Part shown: positions 11,352 through 21,115 of the stretch, in pieces | How the letters are laid out: every line of letters starts with the position of its first letter | How positions within the stretch are numbered: the first letter of the stretch is position 1 | Program-made: the position numbers and the translations under genes | Notes under the pieces: generated by a model | Told to the model about the DNA's origin: nothing | The model's database searches: none | What the model saw: only the letters and a program-made list of their open reading frames with translations | NCBI GenBank assembly: GCA_029378245.1 | Contig: JARKIF010000039.1 | Location: forward strand, 434,001-498,000 | DNA length: 64,000 nucleotides | Source: Roridomyces roridus | Taxonomy: Eukaryota; Basidiomycota; Agaricomycetes; Agaricales; Mycenaceae | Direction of reading: 5' to 3'

Positions 11352-12506
11352 TTAACCGGACTCGTACTCATCAGAACCATCTGTATCAACACTCTCCCCA
11401 TCTTCGACTCGGACGTCCAAATCATCCAATACCCGCAAGGCTCCAATAGCGGTTTGCACTGTCGACGAGTCAGTGCTCCCCGCTTCAGCATGAAAGACAC
11501 AAATCTTTCGAAGCGTATCTCGGCGCGCCAAAACCACCACAAGCAGCTGTTCGTAAATCTCCACCACCTCGGTGCTCGCACTCAAGCCGTAAAGCCGAAC
11601 CGTAAAGCTAGAAAGCCGTGGAACTAGGCGCGGCGAATTGGCGAGAACAGTGAGGATGGAAAGCGCATTAATCCTGTCCACGATAACCTCCAAGGTTTGG
11701 AGCATCGGGAGCAGATAAAAGCAGTCATTCACAAGTTGGGCTCGCATTGTCGCAACTGGTGCCCCAGGTTCGTGGCAGCCGAGGAGCATGTCTCGCAACG
11801 GGGGCGTCGAACGCCGCAAGAAACTGACTAGTTCCGCCAAGGGGACTGCCGGGGTGGAGAGGGAGAGCGTCGCGAGATTGGGCATGGTTATGCCTTGAAG
11901 GATGTCGCCGACACCTCCGACGTGGAAGTGCTGCATATTGGAATGAACGAGCGGCAGAACACCGTCGAAGGGAGCTTTGAATCTGAGGGCGTCGAAGGTG
12001 CATTCCACGAGATGGGGAAGTATGCGCAGTACTTCCATAGCGTCATTGGAAGGGAAACCCCCCCATAACTTCAGGGTTTTGAGAGCGGGCAGTTCTCCTT
12101 CGCGGATGAGGACGGGGAGGGGGCTGGAGATGGAGAATTTCGTCTCCAACTCCTCGATGCGAGCCGCATATTCCCGAACGATCTCGGTATTCTCTCTGGT
12201 CCAACTTCCCTCTAAACAAAGAGACAGAGGAGAGGTACCCGCTCGTTGAAACCAAGCGTGCATGATGCGTTCCCTAGAGGGTGACCGACCTGCATAGTTG
12301 GCTGCGACCCGCATCCGTCGCCAGAGCGAAGGGGTAGCAAGAGCGACGGCCGTCCATGCTCGGCAGATTGTGAGAAGCAGTGTGGGGCAAGACCGAGGTT
12401 GAAGGCCTGGATAGTCGTCGAGGCAGTGGATGAAGATTTCTGAAGAGATTTCCGGGGGAAGGTGCTCTATGGGGTCATGAAGGCAGTCCTCTGACGACAG
12501 TTCCAT
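11352..12506 (-). CDS. F-box protein without coiled coil (copy C, left arm)
   Basis: 384 residues, intronless. Unlike A and B it starts directly with a short MELSSEDCLHD leader and then the F-box-like IEHLPPEISSEIFIHCLDDYPG, followed by CRAWTAVALATPSLWRRMR and leucine-rich repeats (LPALKTLKLWGGF, ITMPNLATLSLST). The C-terminus is Asp/Ser rich. The paralogue at 52852-54018 is very close throughout, the closest-looking of the mirrored pairs. It is divergent from the MYND gene (136 bases between start codons, probably a shared promoter) and convergent with F-box B. Confidence 0.85.
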   Translation of the reverse strand: MELSSEDCLHDPIEHLPPEISSEIFIHCLDDYPGLQPRSCPTLLLTICRAWTAVALATPSLWRRMRVAANYAGRSPSRERIMHAWFQRAGTSPLSLCLEGSWTRENTEIVREYAARIEELETKFSISSPLPVLIREGELPALKTLKLWGGFPSNDAMEVLRILPHLVECTFDALRFKAPFDGVLPLVHSNMQHFHVGGVGDILQGITMPNLATLSLSTPAVPLAELVSFLRRSTPPLRDMLLGCHEPGAPVATMRAQLVNDCFYLLPMLQTLEVIVDRINALSILTVLANSPRLVPRLSSFTVRLYGLSASTEVVEIYEQLLVVVLARRDTLRKICVFHAEAGSTDSSTVQTAIGALRVLDDLDVRVEDGESVDTDGSDEYESG

Positions 12507-12641
12507 GGTCAGGCCTCAGGCAATGGTCAGGTTTGGGTCAGGTCAAAGGAGGAAGTAGCCGCTGCCGATCAAGATGTCAATCGATTCGCGATCGTCTCCC
12601 TTTGTGTTTTGCTTGTGTTTCTCGTCTTGTTCTCGTCCAAC

Positions 12642-13583
12642 ATGTGGCACGCAGGAATGGATGCCATCGACTACGAACCCGACGCGGACTTGATCGACGG
12701 GCTCAACGACTCCGACGACGGCAGTCCCGGTGGCTCGAATGATCCCTCCTCTGAAGACGAGGAGGATGAATCCTCAGATTGGGAACCATACAACATCGAG
12801 AGACCCGACGGCTACAAAACCGACGACTCGGAAGACGAAGCAAGCAAACGTTTCCCTCCCAAAAACTTGCGAAACCCAAAAACTTTCCCTTCCTACGTGC
12901 AATGTTCCCCATACGAGCTCTACGAAGCGCGAGACTGGAACAACGAGCCCATGCCTCCTCCTCGGCACTGGTTTTATCTCGGAGAGGTTGAAGAAACCGG
13001 GGGATTCATTCGCAATAGCTTCACGCTCAAGGACAAGGATGGTCAATCCACAGACCTCACCACAAACTTCGACCCCTCTGCGCTGGGTGCAGTGAAGGAA
13101 GGGTACACAATAGCGATCCTGTACGCGGAGAAGAAATACTTTTCACTCGGCGTGTATGGCTTGCGCGTCGATCACGCCAAATTTGTCCAGGCAAGCCATT
13201 TTATACACGGCCATGTACAGCGTGCTCAAAGCTTCATTAGGTCTTCCCTTGCGATTTAGACACCCTCCTCCGCATCAACGACGATATCGAGGACGTCGAT
13301 AACTCCAAAAAATGCAAAGAATGCGGCAAGGAAGCGGACGCCGATACGAAATTGCAACGCTGCTCTCGATGTCGTGCGGTTTCTTATTGCGGAAAGGTAT
13401 ATAATATCATCTCCCCACCACCACCTCCAACTCGACTCGTCACAGGACTGCCAAACAGCGGCTTGGAAAGACAAGCACAAACGCGAGTGCAAGATCTTTT
13501 CAGCCGTTATCGAGCTCAAGGAGAGCCGAGATTGGGGTAACAAGAAGCCCTGGAAATGGGTTGCCTTTGGGCAGCGAGAATAA
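12642..13583 (+). CDS. MYND-type zinc-finger protein (left arm)
   Basis: Three exons. Exon 1 begins MWHAGMDAIDYEPDADLIDG, is acidic, and reaches about 13188 (HAKFVQ). A second exon begins after the acceptor at 13239 and encodes CKECGKEADADTKLQRCSRC and YCGK. The third exon, after the 13397-13446 intron, starts DCQTAAWKDKHKREC. Together these give the full C-x2-C...C-x2-C...YC-x3-C...H-x3-C zinc ligand pattern of a MYND finger, a protein-protein interaction module. No SET domain is present. The first intron appears to use a GC donor (CAG/GCAAGC), whereas the mirror copy has GT. Substrate and partners are unknown. It is divergently paired with F-box C in both arms, so they may be co-regulated. 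Confidence 0.8.
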
Positions 13584-13833
13584 GTGAAGGTCGAATAATC
13601 ATATTATATTTGCCGTCCTCGGCTACAACACCTTAGAATATAAAATCAAGAAAGAGTCAGTCCGTTATCTACTCAAAAGTACGAATCCAAAGTCTGTAAA
13701 GACAGGCAGCGTCAACGAGAGGATGTACCATGTGGATACAGTAAATGTCTATCGTCAGTCAGACGTCGTGGTGCGTATCTGGGGTCGTGAAGCGAACGTG
13801 CACAAAGGTCGTCATGAGGACGTCGGCAGGCCT

Positions 13834-15215
13834 CTAGTGCAGGAGAGCAATGGCAGCAAGGGCGGAAACGATGGAGACAATCGTGATCCCGGCGTACTCG
13901 CCGCCATGACCGTATGCGATGCTCGCACCACGGAACGCAGCGCTGGACCCAGTGGTGTTGGAACCGGAACCGGAGGCGGAGGCGGAGCCAGATCCAGCAG
14001 AGCCTAAGAACAGCAAAGTCAGTAACGAAAACCCAAAGCCGAATGAAACACATACTAGGGGTGGACTTTGCACTGCTGCTAGTGATCTTCTGGGTGCTCA
14101 AGCTACCGGAGGGCGAGCCACCAGCAGTGACCGGTGCAGAGCCCGTGGCAGATGATCCGGGAGCCGACGCCGCAGTTGCAGGAGTCGAGGTGAAGCCGGG
14201 TAAAGGCGTGCTGCCTTTGGCGCCGGCGGTCAACAACGAAGCGTCAATGCCGTTCCCGATGGTCGAGGTAGTGACGCAATTGGACGAGCTGGGGATGGTG
14301 TACGGCGCGTCGGGCGTGACAGTGGTGCCAACGGTGTAGGCGGTCGGAAGCCCGTTACCGCCAGTGTAGACGCCCTCAAAGTATTGGGCAAAGGTCGAGA
14401 ATTGGACTTGCCCGTTGACGGTTGCCGTGGGGTACCATCCCGGAGGGTAGGCTACGTCTGCGTCGCAAGACTCGCTGCAAAGGAATCAGCCCAGGTTAAA
14501 TGCGAATGCGGCAAGAAGGAACGCACAAGGTGCCCGGCTCGTGGTAAGTCCCTGGCATAACAAACTCGCAACCCATGACATCCAGCTCATGCCAGCACAT
14601 GTACTTTGCGGCATAGGTCGAGTTGGCGTTCGTGCAGGCACGCAGGCAGAACTGGCTGGCGCTCATATACATCATCCACTCCTCGATGGGTTCGTCCAGA
14701 CCGTCGGCAACAGTGGTCGTGACATTGCCACCGACGGGGTTGCCGACACCAGTGGCACCATGGGGGTCAAGCTCCCCACCCGAATCACCGTTGGCGACGG
14801 TGAGCTTGGTGAAATCACCCCACCCCATAATCTGCACGTAAAAGTCGGTTTTCAAGAAAGTAACGCCAGTAATGACGCCGTCCGGAATGACACGCGCGTT
14901 GTTGCGCGGCATGGTGCACCAAGCAACGACCTCCCCCTGCAAAGAAAATTAGCGCGATAAGTGTGTAATGGCGGCCACCCGTACCTCGACGTCGCTGACT
15001 TTGGTGTTGGGCTCTGCGGGCGCGTATACGCAGAAGTCGTCGATGGAGTTGACACTAATAAGACGCGCCATAGAGGTCTGGTCGATCACCGTGCCCATGG
15101 TCGCAACTGGAGGGTTGGTTGCACCTTGCGTGCCCGTAGCAATGACGCCCTCGGGGAAGGCAGCGCGCACAGAGGCGACGGCAGAGGAGGCCAGCAGCAG
15201 GGCAGCGAGGAACAT
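13834..15215 (-). CDS. Secreted GPI-anchored glycoprotein, 'macrofage activating glycoprotein'-like
   Basis: Four exons on the minus strand, with introns near 14988-14939, 14531-14480 and 14054-14004. An N-terminal signal peptide (FLAALLLASSAVASVRA) is followed by DDFCVYAPAEP, VVAWCTMP and a Cys-rich middle with GGELDPHGATGVGNP and WHELDVMGCEFVMPGTYHEPGT, the pattern of the fungal extracellular family often labelled macrofage activating glycoprotein. A long Ser/Thr/Ala/Gly-rich stretch (likely O-glycosylated) leads to a terminal hydrophobic tail VSALAAIALLH, as expected for GPI anchoring at the cell wall or plasma membrane. Function in fungi is not established. The family name is from memory of related sequences. 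Confidence 0.75.
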
Positions 15216-15406
15216 GGGGGAAAAGAAAAGAAAGATACCGGATCCCGATAGGGATTAGGAGTCCATATGTATCAAGGGATTTGCGGTGATCAGTGCCCGA
15301 CGTCGAACACAGCGCCATCAATTGTTCGGGTTGATTAGACCGTGAATTCCCGACACTTCGCCTCGGAGTACAGCGGAGTACAAGAAGCTGTTAAGCGTAC
15401 TCCAGC

Positions 15407-16113
15407 CTACGTAGAGTGGCGCGCACTCCACGCCCGAACGCCCGCCTCCAAAATCTCGTTGTCAACGCCCGTTGGCGTGAGGTGGAAGGTCACCCCTGCA
15501 CATATGAATGAAACGTCAGGGCCTGGAAAAAATGAATTGGCTTACCGAGACGCTCGACTTCACGATTTCTTGGCTCGTCGTCAAAGAACAGCTGGCAAGT
15601 TTCAGCAACTCGGCCATGGGCGCCAATACGATACATACCATCTCTTCGTAAGGTATCCCGGTCTTTGCGTGGACCGCGCGAAAGTGCTTGAGTTTGGAGC
15701 CAGGGTAGATTTGCAGGTCATCGAAGAGTTCTATCGCAGGCTGCAGCGGCTCGTTGTCCTTGCCCGGAACAAGAATGAGGGTCAATGCCTGTCGTGCCCT
15801 GGGAATGAATACGCTGATGACCCAGGCGGCCGAGCGCGACTCACAAATCAGGGGCACTGGTGCGGGAACAGGCGGCAATGACAACACCCTGGTCTCGAAG
15901 ACGTCGCAATATTGCGGGAACATCGGTATAGAACTCGATGGGAGCGTTGTAGCGATCTACGACGATGTCTCCGGATCGACGAAGGGGACCTGTAACGTGC
16001 GTGTCGATCCACAAGTTCCAGAGCGTGTAGCTGCTCGTGCGCTTAGTGTAGTTCTATCTTCAGGCGACGGCGCGCACCTACTCGAGGTCGAACGCAATGA
16101 GTTTGGGGTACAT
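15407..16113 (-). CDS. Magnesium-dependent phosphatase-1-like HAD enzyme
   Basis: Four exons. A GTAGGT...GAGCAG intron joins MYPKLIAFDL to DYTLWNLW, producing the HAD motif I AFDLDYTLW with both catalytic aspartates. Downstream are a DVPAILRRLRDQGVVIAACSRT motif II region, LQIYPGSKLKHF, and, after another intron, LFFDDEPRNREVERLG (motif IV acidic pair). A last exon adds GVTFHLTPTGV. This arrangement is that of MDP-1, which dephosphorylates protein phosphotyrosine and Amadori-type sugar phosphates in other organisms. Length (about 190 residues) fits the family. All core motifs are present, so the gene looks functional. It sits tail-to-head upstream of the glycoprotein gene on the same strand. 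Confidence 0.85.
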
Positions 16114-16193
16114 GGCGGATCAGAGTCAAGAGGACGGTTCCGGGTGACGTCATCCCGACGGCGGGTTGATGGCGCCATATATCTTTGAAAAAT

Positions 16194-17495
16194 CTACTCA
16201 GAAGAGTACAGTTCGTTGTTCTCCGTATCTTCAGTGCTCCCAACCCAAATATCCATGTACGTATGAGTGCAGATTTCCCTGAAGGCTGCGACAATGCCCG
16301 GCGGCACGCGGCGCGTCGTGGAATTCGGCATGTATGTTATCCGCATCTCGCGAATTTGGGTGCGACGCGCCGAGAGCCCGTCAAGAACGATGCTCCACAG
16401 TGAATCGGGAAGAGGTTCCACGTAATCGATCCGCAGGTTTCGCAGGTCTGGGAGCGCGAGCGGCGTCTGGGGCTGCGCCAGCATGGTGAATAGAGAGTGA
16501 ACCGCGGCGTGTTGTGGCCATGAAATGAACAGCCGTGTGAGTGCGGGCGTAAGCGCAAAGCAGGCACTCAGGTGCTCGGAATCCTTTGTCTCCCCGATCT
16601 CAAGCACTCGGAGAGGAGGCGACGATCTCTGAAGGAAGGACAGGAGGTGTTGGTCGTGTCCGGGAGCCGCGGTTAGCGAAAGACCGAGGGCCTCGAGGCG
16701 AGGGGTGGAGATGTATTTGAGAAAGACATAGTCCGTGTACTCCGCCGGGTCCTCGAACAGTCTGAGGAAACGCAGCGTGCGTAGATTCGGAAGGACAAGG
16801 GGGTCCATTGTGTCATCCTCGGGATCCGACAGTTCTATATTGGTCAATTTCAACTCGACCAGGTTGGCAGAAAGGCGCAAAATTTCAAGAATTGGCAGCC
16901 GGGAGAAGCTCAAGTCCTCGCGGCCACGGATCTTCAAGCGCCTGAGAGCCGGCAGCGCCTCAGGCTGCGTTCCTCCTGGCAAGAGATAGCGGAACTCCCT
17001 GTCGTCCTCGTCATCCCAGTCCCCGGACCTCTCCTCCGCAGAGAGTTCCAGGCAACTGAGCCGACTAGAGCGGCGCCAAATGAGAGCGGCCACTGCAGTA
17101 TCCAGAGGCCCGGTCACAGTGATATCCAAAAGGTGTGTACCGGCACGCTCAAACCATATTTCCAAGAGTCTCCTGAAATCATTTCCGCAGGGCAAGTTGA
17201 TGTGAATGGTTGCCCAGAGGGAAGGGGTGGATAAGGCAATGTCGGTCCAGATATTGCAGACATTAAGCAAGAGCATGGGCACAAAGCGGGCTTCGGGTGC
17301 AGCAGGGGAAGGCAGGCATTGGACAAATATTGCCGAGGAAATCTCGATGGGAAGTCGGGCAATGGGATCAAGAACGGCATTGAGACGACGCTGAAGAGTG
17401 CTTTTACTGCGCTCAAGAGTCTTTAAAAGTTGTTTTTGCTGTTCAATCTCTTTGGAGATTGTGTCAATCTGCGTCTGGAGCTCGCGCGTGGACAT
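16194..17495 (-). CDS. F-box protein with N-terminal coiled coil (E)
   Basis: 433 residues, intronless, starting MSTRELQTQIDTISKEIEQQ. Coiled coil about 1-45, F-box-like ARLPIEISSAIFVQCLP, CNIWTDIALSTPSLW, then leucine-rich repeats with an acidic DWDDEDDREF insert near residue 168. It is divergent from F-box D (17744), leaving 248 bases for both promoters. It has no clear intact mirror partner; the decayed gene at 44989 is the nearest positional candidate but is clearly diverged. Inferred SCF adaptor. Confidence 0.85.
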   Translation of the reverse strand: MSTRELQTQIDTISKEIEQQKQLLKTLERSKSTLQRRLNAVLDPIARLPIEISSAIFVQCLPSPAAPEARFVPMLLLNVCNIWTDIALSTPSLWATIHINLPCGNDFRRLLEIWFERAGTHLLDITVTGPLDTAVAALIWRRSSRLSCLELSAEERSGDWDDEDDREFRYLLPGGTQPEALPALRRLKIRGREDLSFSRLPILEILRLSANLVELKLTNIELSDPEDDTMDPLVLPNLRTLRFLRLFEDPAEYTDYVFLKYISTPRLEALGLSLTAAPGHDQHLLSFLQRSSPPLRVLEIGETKDSEHLSACFALTPALTRLFISWPQHAAVHSLFTMLAQPQTPLALPDLRNLRIDYVEPLPDSLWSIVLDGLSARRTQIREMRITYMPNSTTRRVPPGIVAAFREICTHTYMDIWVGSTEDTENNELYSSE

Positions 17496-17743
17496 TACCC
17501 TGACTACATCGAGGGTTAGCTGTGCAATTACAACAACAAGGTATAGCTTACCTCGACAGACGAGAGTGGGAGGCTAGAGGACGCATTGGCGTCATCAATT
17601 GACACGATCACGATTTCTTCCCTTGTTCCTACAGTCATACTTCCCCGCGTCTCCGACTCGTTTCTTCTGGTGGTTTCTACGGCCAACTCGTGCTTGCTTA
17701 CCATGATCTCAACTCACTCAGGTCGTGGCTCAATTCCAAACAG

Positions 17744-18928
17744 ATGGCGTCTCGAGCCGAACAACTGAACGAACTCGTCGAAAAACTAAATGCCGATATT
17801 GCTCTACAAAAGGCGGTCCTGAGACAGCTGGAGCTCAAGAAATCGGAGGCATTGCAGCAGCTCAACGCGATGCACGACCCCATAACGCGGTTGCCACCCG
17901 AAATCTCATCCGAGATCTTCCTCCACTGTCTCCCCGGCGCCCCGACACCCAACGCTTTACAAGCGCCTCAGCTTCTTACGAATATCTGCAGCTCGTGGAG
18001 CCACATCGCACTCTCGACGCACGAACTTTGGAAGTGCATCAATGTCGATGTGGAGGAGCACAGATACCGCGACCTACCCAGCATTTTGGATGTCTGGCTC
18101 AGTCGGGCTGGGAAGCGACCTCTGTCCGTGACTCTCAACGGCGGCTTCGGTGACGACACAATCTCCGTTCTAAAGCGCCACATGTGGCATGTCCAAGAGT
18201 TGGACACCACTTTCGAGAACGACGAACTGAAACAGCTTATCGCTGAAGAGAGTCCTTCAATACGGATTCTGCGAGTCCAGGGCTACTATCCAACATCCGA
18301 GGTCATGCCTATTCTATCATTCGTGTCTCAGGTTGAGATTCTCGCTTTCGAGTATCTCCCCGATCACGACCCCCCGAGCGACCACCCACCGGAACCTGTC
18401 ACCCTCCCGAGCGTACAACGCGTCATCCTGGGCTCCCACGAGAGGTTCTTGGACCGAGTGACACTGCCCAGCCTCAACACCCTCGGTCTTCCTGCCACGT
18501 TGCCCCCACTCGACACGATGGCCCGGTTCTTGAAGCGCTCTTCGCCGCCGTTGCAGAAACTCATCGTGGGCAACTGCGAGGATGTAGACATGGAGGATCT
18601 GTGGGCTCTTGTTCCCTCACTCCCGCATCTGGTGCTGATGACGGCGCCCGAGGGAGACCCGTCCCCTATCCTTACGGGACTTGCAGAATCCCCACACCTC
18701 CTTCCCAATCTCACCTACGTTACGCTACACGCGCCCTCGGAGCCAAGGATTCCCAAGTCATGGCACTCGCCATTGCTGGCTATGCTTACAGCTCGTCGAG
18801 GGAAGATTTCGCTTCACCTTGAGATGGATGGTGATGAAGCTGTAGCAGAGTCTGAATTGATCGGTGCTCTCCAGGGCTTCGCTGCAGATGGGATGGAAAT
18901 ATTTCTTGAGAGGCGGGGGAAGAAATGA
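17744..18928 (+). CDS. F-box protein (copy D, left)
   Basis: 394 residues. Start chosen at MASRAEQLNELVEKL because the duplicate at 49305 starts identically and the upstream frame has no ATG. Coiled coil about 1-45, F-box-like ITRLPPEISSEIFLHCLPGAPTP, CSSWSHIALSTHELW, then leucine-rich repeats. At least 160 bases upstream of the start are also conserved with the copy at 48103-49305, so promoter and leader were duplicated with the coding region. Inferred substrate adaptor of an SCF ubiquitin ligase. Confidence 0.85.
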   Translation: MASRAEQLNELVEKLNADIALQKAVLRQLELKKSEALQQLNAMHDPITRLPPEISSEIFLHCLPGAPTPNALQAPQLLTNICSSWSHIALSTHELWKCINVDVEEHRYRDLPSILDVWLSRAGKRPLSVTLNGGFGDDTISVLKRHMWHVQELDTTFENDELKQLIAEESPSIRILRVQGYYPTSEVMPILSFVSQVEILAFEYLPDHDPPSDHPPEPVTLPSVQRVILGSHERFLDRVTLPSLNTLGLPATLPPLDTMARFLKRSSPPLQKLIVGNCEDVDMEDLWALVPSLPHLVLMTAPEGDPSPILTGLAESPHLLPNLTYVTLHAPSEPRIPKSWHSPLLAMLTARRGKISLHLEMDGDEAVAESELIGALQGFAADGMEIFLERRGKK

Positions 18929-19302
18929 TGGTGTACTGGATGGGATAGTGTCGTATCTTCGTTTGCTCGGTCTGCGATTTGTGATTCATTACCCAAATTT
19001 GTTTGTTTTGGAACCTTCTTGCTCTTGGCCACGAATACCATTACTATGCCCAGCTGCATTACTCTCCAACTAAAGCAATTGACCAAGCTCCGAGACGCAC
19101 TCCGAAGCCGAAGGAAGGTGATCGGATAACTTTGTTGATCCCGACCTTCCTCGCCGTTTGGCGCGTCCCGCACATCCTGAGGCTCCGGCCACGCGTCTTC
19201 TGCGCGGCGCTCTCGAAAACTCTCCAGGGCTGAGGGCTCACTCTCAACGCCGACGCGCTAACACCTCCCAGCGGTCCCTCTTCAATTCGGTCTTTTTTTT
19301 TG
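18929..19302. other. Intergenic, nothing recognised
   Basis: 370 bases between F-box D and the start of the next plus-strand gene. No supported gene or repeat. Confidence 0.4.
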
Positions 19303-20578
19303 CCATGCCAGCTGACCTTGCACCGTAAGTCCGCTGAGTACCTCTACCTGATCTTTCTGGACACCTGCGCAGGCCCCATCCAATTACACAGAGGATACTA
19401 CTACTTTGCAAGGCCTACGACCAAGAAGGTCTCGATGCTGGTCTGATTGATACGTTCCTCGAAGGGGTCGTTGACGGAGAGGCCGTATTCTTGAAGGTAG
19501 CCAACTATCTGCAGGTTTGAATGAGTCTATCTGGCCCTTTCTCTCAGTGCTGGAACCATATCTTGCAGAGAAAACTGTTAGAGCGACGTAGCCGCAGTTT
19601 GGCTATTGTCAATGATACTGCTCCTGGCCCGCAGCATGAAGGTAATGTCTTCGCACTTTGGGCAGACCTTGCATGCTGAACTGGCTCCACAGACAGGCCG
19701 CACCCAACCGCCTTGAAAATCCGGAGAATTCACGATACGGCTGAGGTGGATCTCGATATTGGTGCACTCGATGCGTGCCTCGGAGGGGCAAACAAGGAGG
19801 CTCTGGTGTTTTCCAAGGTCTTTTTACATCCAAGTGTGCGAGTCTCTCTTTCCCTTTCCCTCCTTGTTGTTAACGCGGTCGTGTTTTGTAGAAAAGACTG
19901 TCGAAGCGTTCTGCTAAGGTGAGTGATGACGCTGTTACTCGCCCGCGGCATGGAGGTAAATCATTCTCATTCTCAGCTGGGATCTGAATGTTCAACTGGC
20001 GTGGCTCCGCAGAAAGCACCGCAGCAATGGTGGACGGCAGTCGCCGGAAACGTTTTACATCCCATCGCTTCACGGAGCAAGAGGACCCGCGGGGGCCGAG
20101 AAAAGTCGCCTTTGCCCCGCCGACTCCACCAATCTCACCGTCGAGGATAAGGCCGTCCACGTCTCAGTCGCTGTCGACCTCCAGAATTAAGCTGTTCATG
20201 TCGACCCCGTCCTCCAGCGCCGCAGCGCGGACTTCACCCCCATCGCCCTCGAGAGCCAGGAGGACCATGTCGTCTCTTTCCCCGTTGAACTCGAAAGCGA
20301 GACCGCCCACCGAGATGCACCCTCGTCCTCGAGCACCAGGCCGCTCACATACGTCGTCTCCGTCGACGTCGACAATTAGGCCGCCCGCCATGACCGCATC
20401 CTCGTCGACCTCGAGGCGAAGATCTTCCGCGCTGAATCCACACTCTCGCGCGCCTTTGCCGTCTCTCACCGCTGCCCCGCCTCCCAAACAAACCAAACCA
20501 GCCCTCTTCACCCGCCCCGTCCCCACCGTTCTCGATCGCGCAACTGAGGAAGTGCGGGTTTCACGGCTCCGGACGTGA
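19303..20578 (+). CDS. Hypothetical protein with disordered Ser/Pro-rich C-terminus
   Basis: Not recognised. A multi-exon model begins with the ATG at 19303 (MPADLAP), and a GTAAGT...GCGCAG intron joins PHPITQRILLLCKAYDQEG. Further exons encode LIDTFLEGVVDGEAVFLKVA, RKLLERRSRSLAIVNDTAP and KIRRIHDTAEVDLDIGALDACLGG. The last open stretch (about 20020-20578) is low-complexity Ser/Thr/Pro/Arg. It contains internal imperfect repeats around SPSRIRPSTS and STSTIRPPA built on CGTCGACCTCG-like DNA, so the frame there is less certain. The compact N-terminal part looks helical. Cellular role unknown; exon joins are approximate. Confidence 0.4.
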
Positions 20579-21115
20579 TCTATGTAGCGCTTTTATCAAT
20601 GAAGAACGCATCTTGGTGTGTATTTCTCATTCTTTCTGGTGCTTTCTGCTGATTCACACCCCTTGTAGTAATCCCATGCTTTGTCGATCTGAATCTTGCC
20701 GTGCTTTCTTAGACTCGACGCAGTAATTCGTCCAATCCATCTTGGTATGTGATATTTCTGGTGCCGTCTGTTAGAACTCAACACCCATGCAGTATCCTAC
20801 TGCCAAGTATGATTGTATCTCCATCCCAGTATCCTTATTTTTTGCAAGTACATACTTACTCAGCCGCCGAATTTGAGCGTCGTAGTGCATCCGTCCGAAC
20901 ATGTATCGGGAGCTAGTACAAATCATCATAACTCACACCGTGTCCCGCCTTCTGTGATATATGAGGGCAACTTTTAGCGCGCTGTGTGATACTCAGCATC
21001 AACAGCCGTGAAAAGTCCATTTTGGGATCGCGAACAAACATGAATACACCGATTACATATACACGCAGCGCTATTCTACTTGTACACCCTGACCTCCACA
21101 CACTACAGTCTGATA
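20579..21115. other. Intergenic between two convergent genes
   Basis: 537 bases downstream of both flanking genes. Two similar stretches, each starting ATCTTGGT and ending with a CA..CCC..G(C/T)AG-like string (near 20610-20667 and 20741-20792), look like a small degenerate repeat or unused splice-like sequence. No gene is supported. Confidence 0.35.

Larger units (their letters stand above)
8262..13583. repeat. Left arm of a large inverted segmental duplication
   Basis: Holds four genes in the order and orientation A(+), B(+), C(-), MYND(+). The same four occur at 51406-57201 in exact mirror order and opposite orientation, and proteins of each pair are far more alike to each other than to other family members. 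The A-B and B-C gaps are similar in both arms (about 440/530 and 46/32 bases). The C-MYND gap is longer in the right arm because of an insertion. Confidence 0.8.

Noticed and set aside
15342..15881. Plus-strand ORF of 179 codons
   Set aside because: Antisense shadow of the MDP-1 phosphatase exons, whose motifs are unmistakable on the minus strand.
18969..18990. Third SINE copy (TCTGCGATTTGTGATTCATT)
   Set aside because: Only about 14 bases match the SINE body, with no boxes or flanking similarity.
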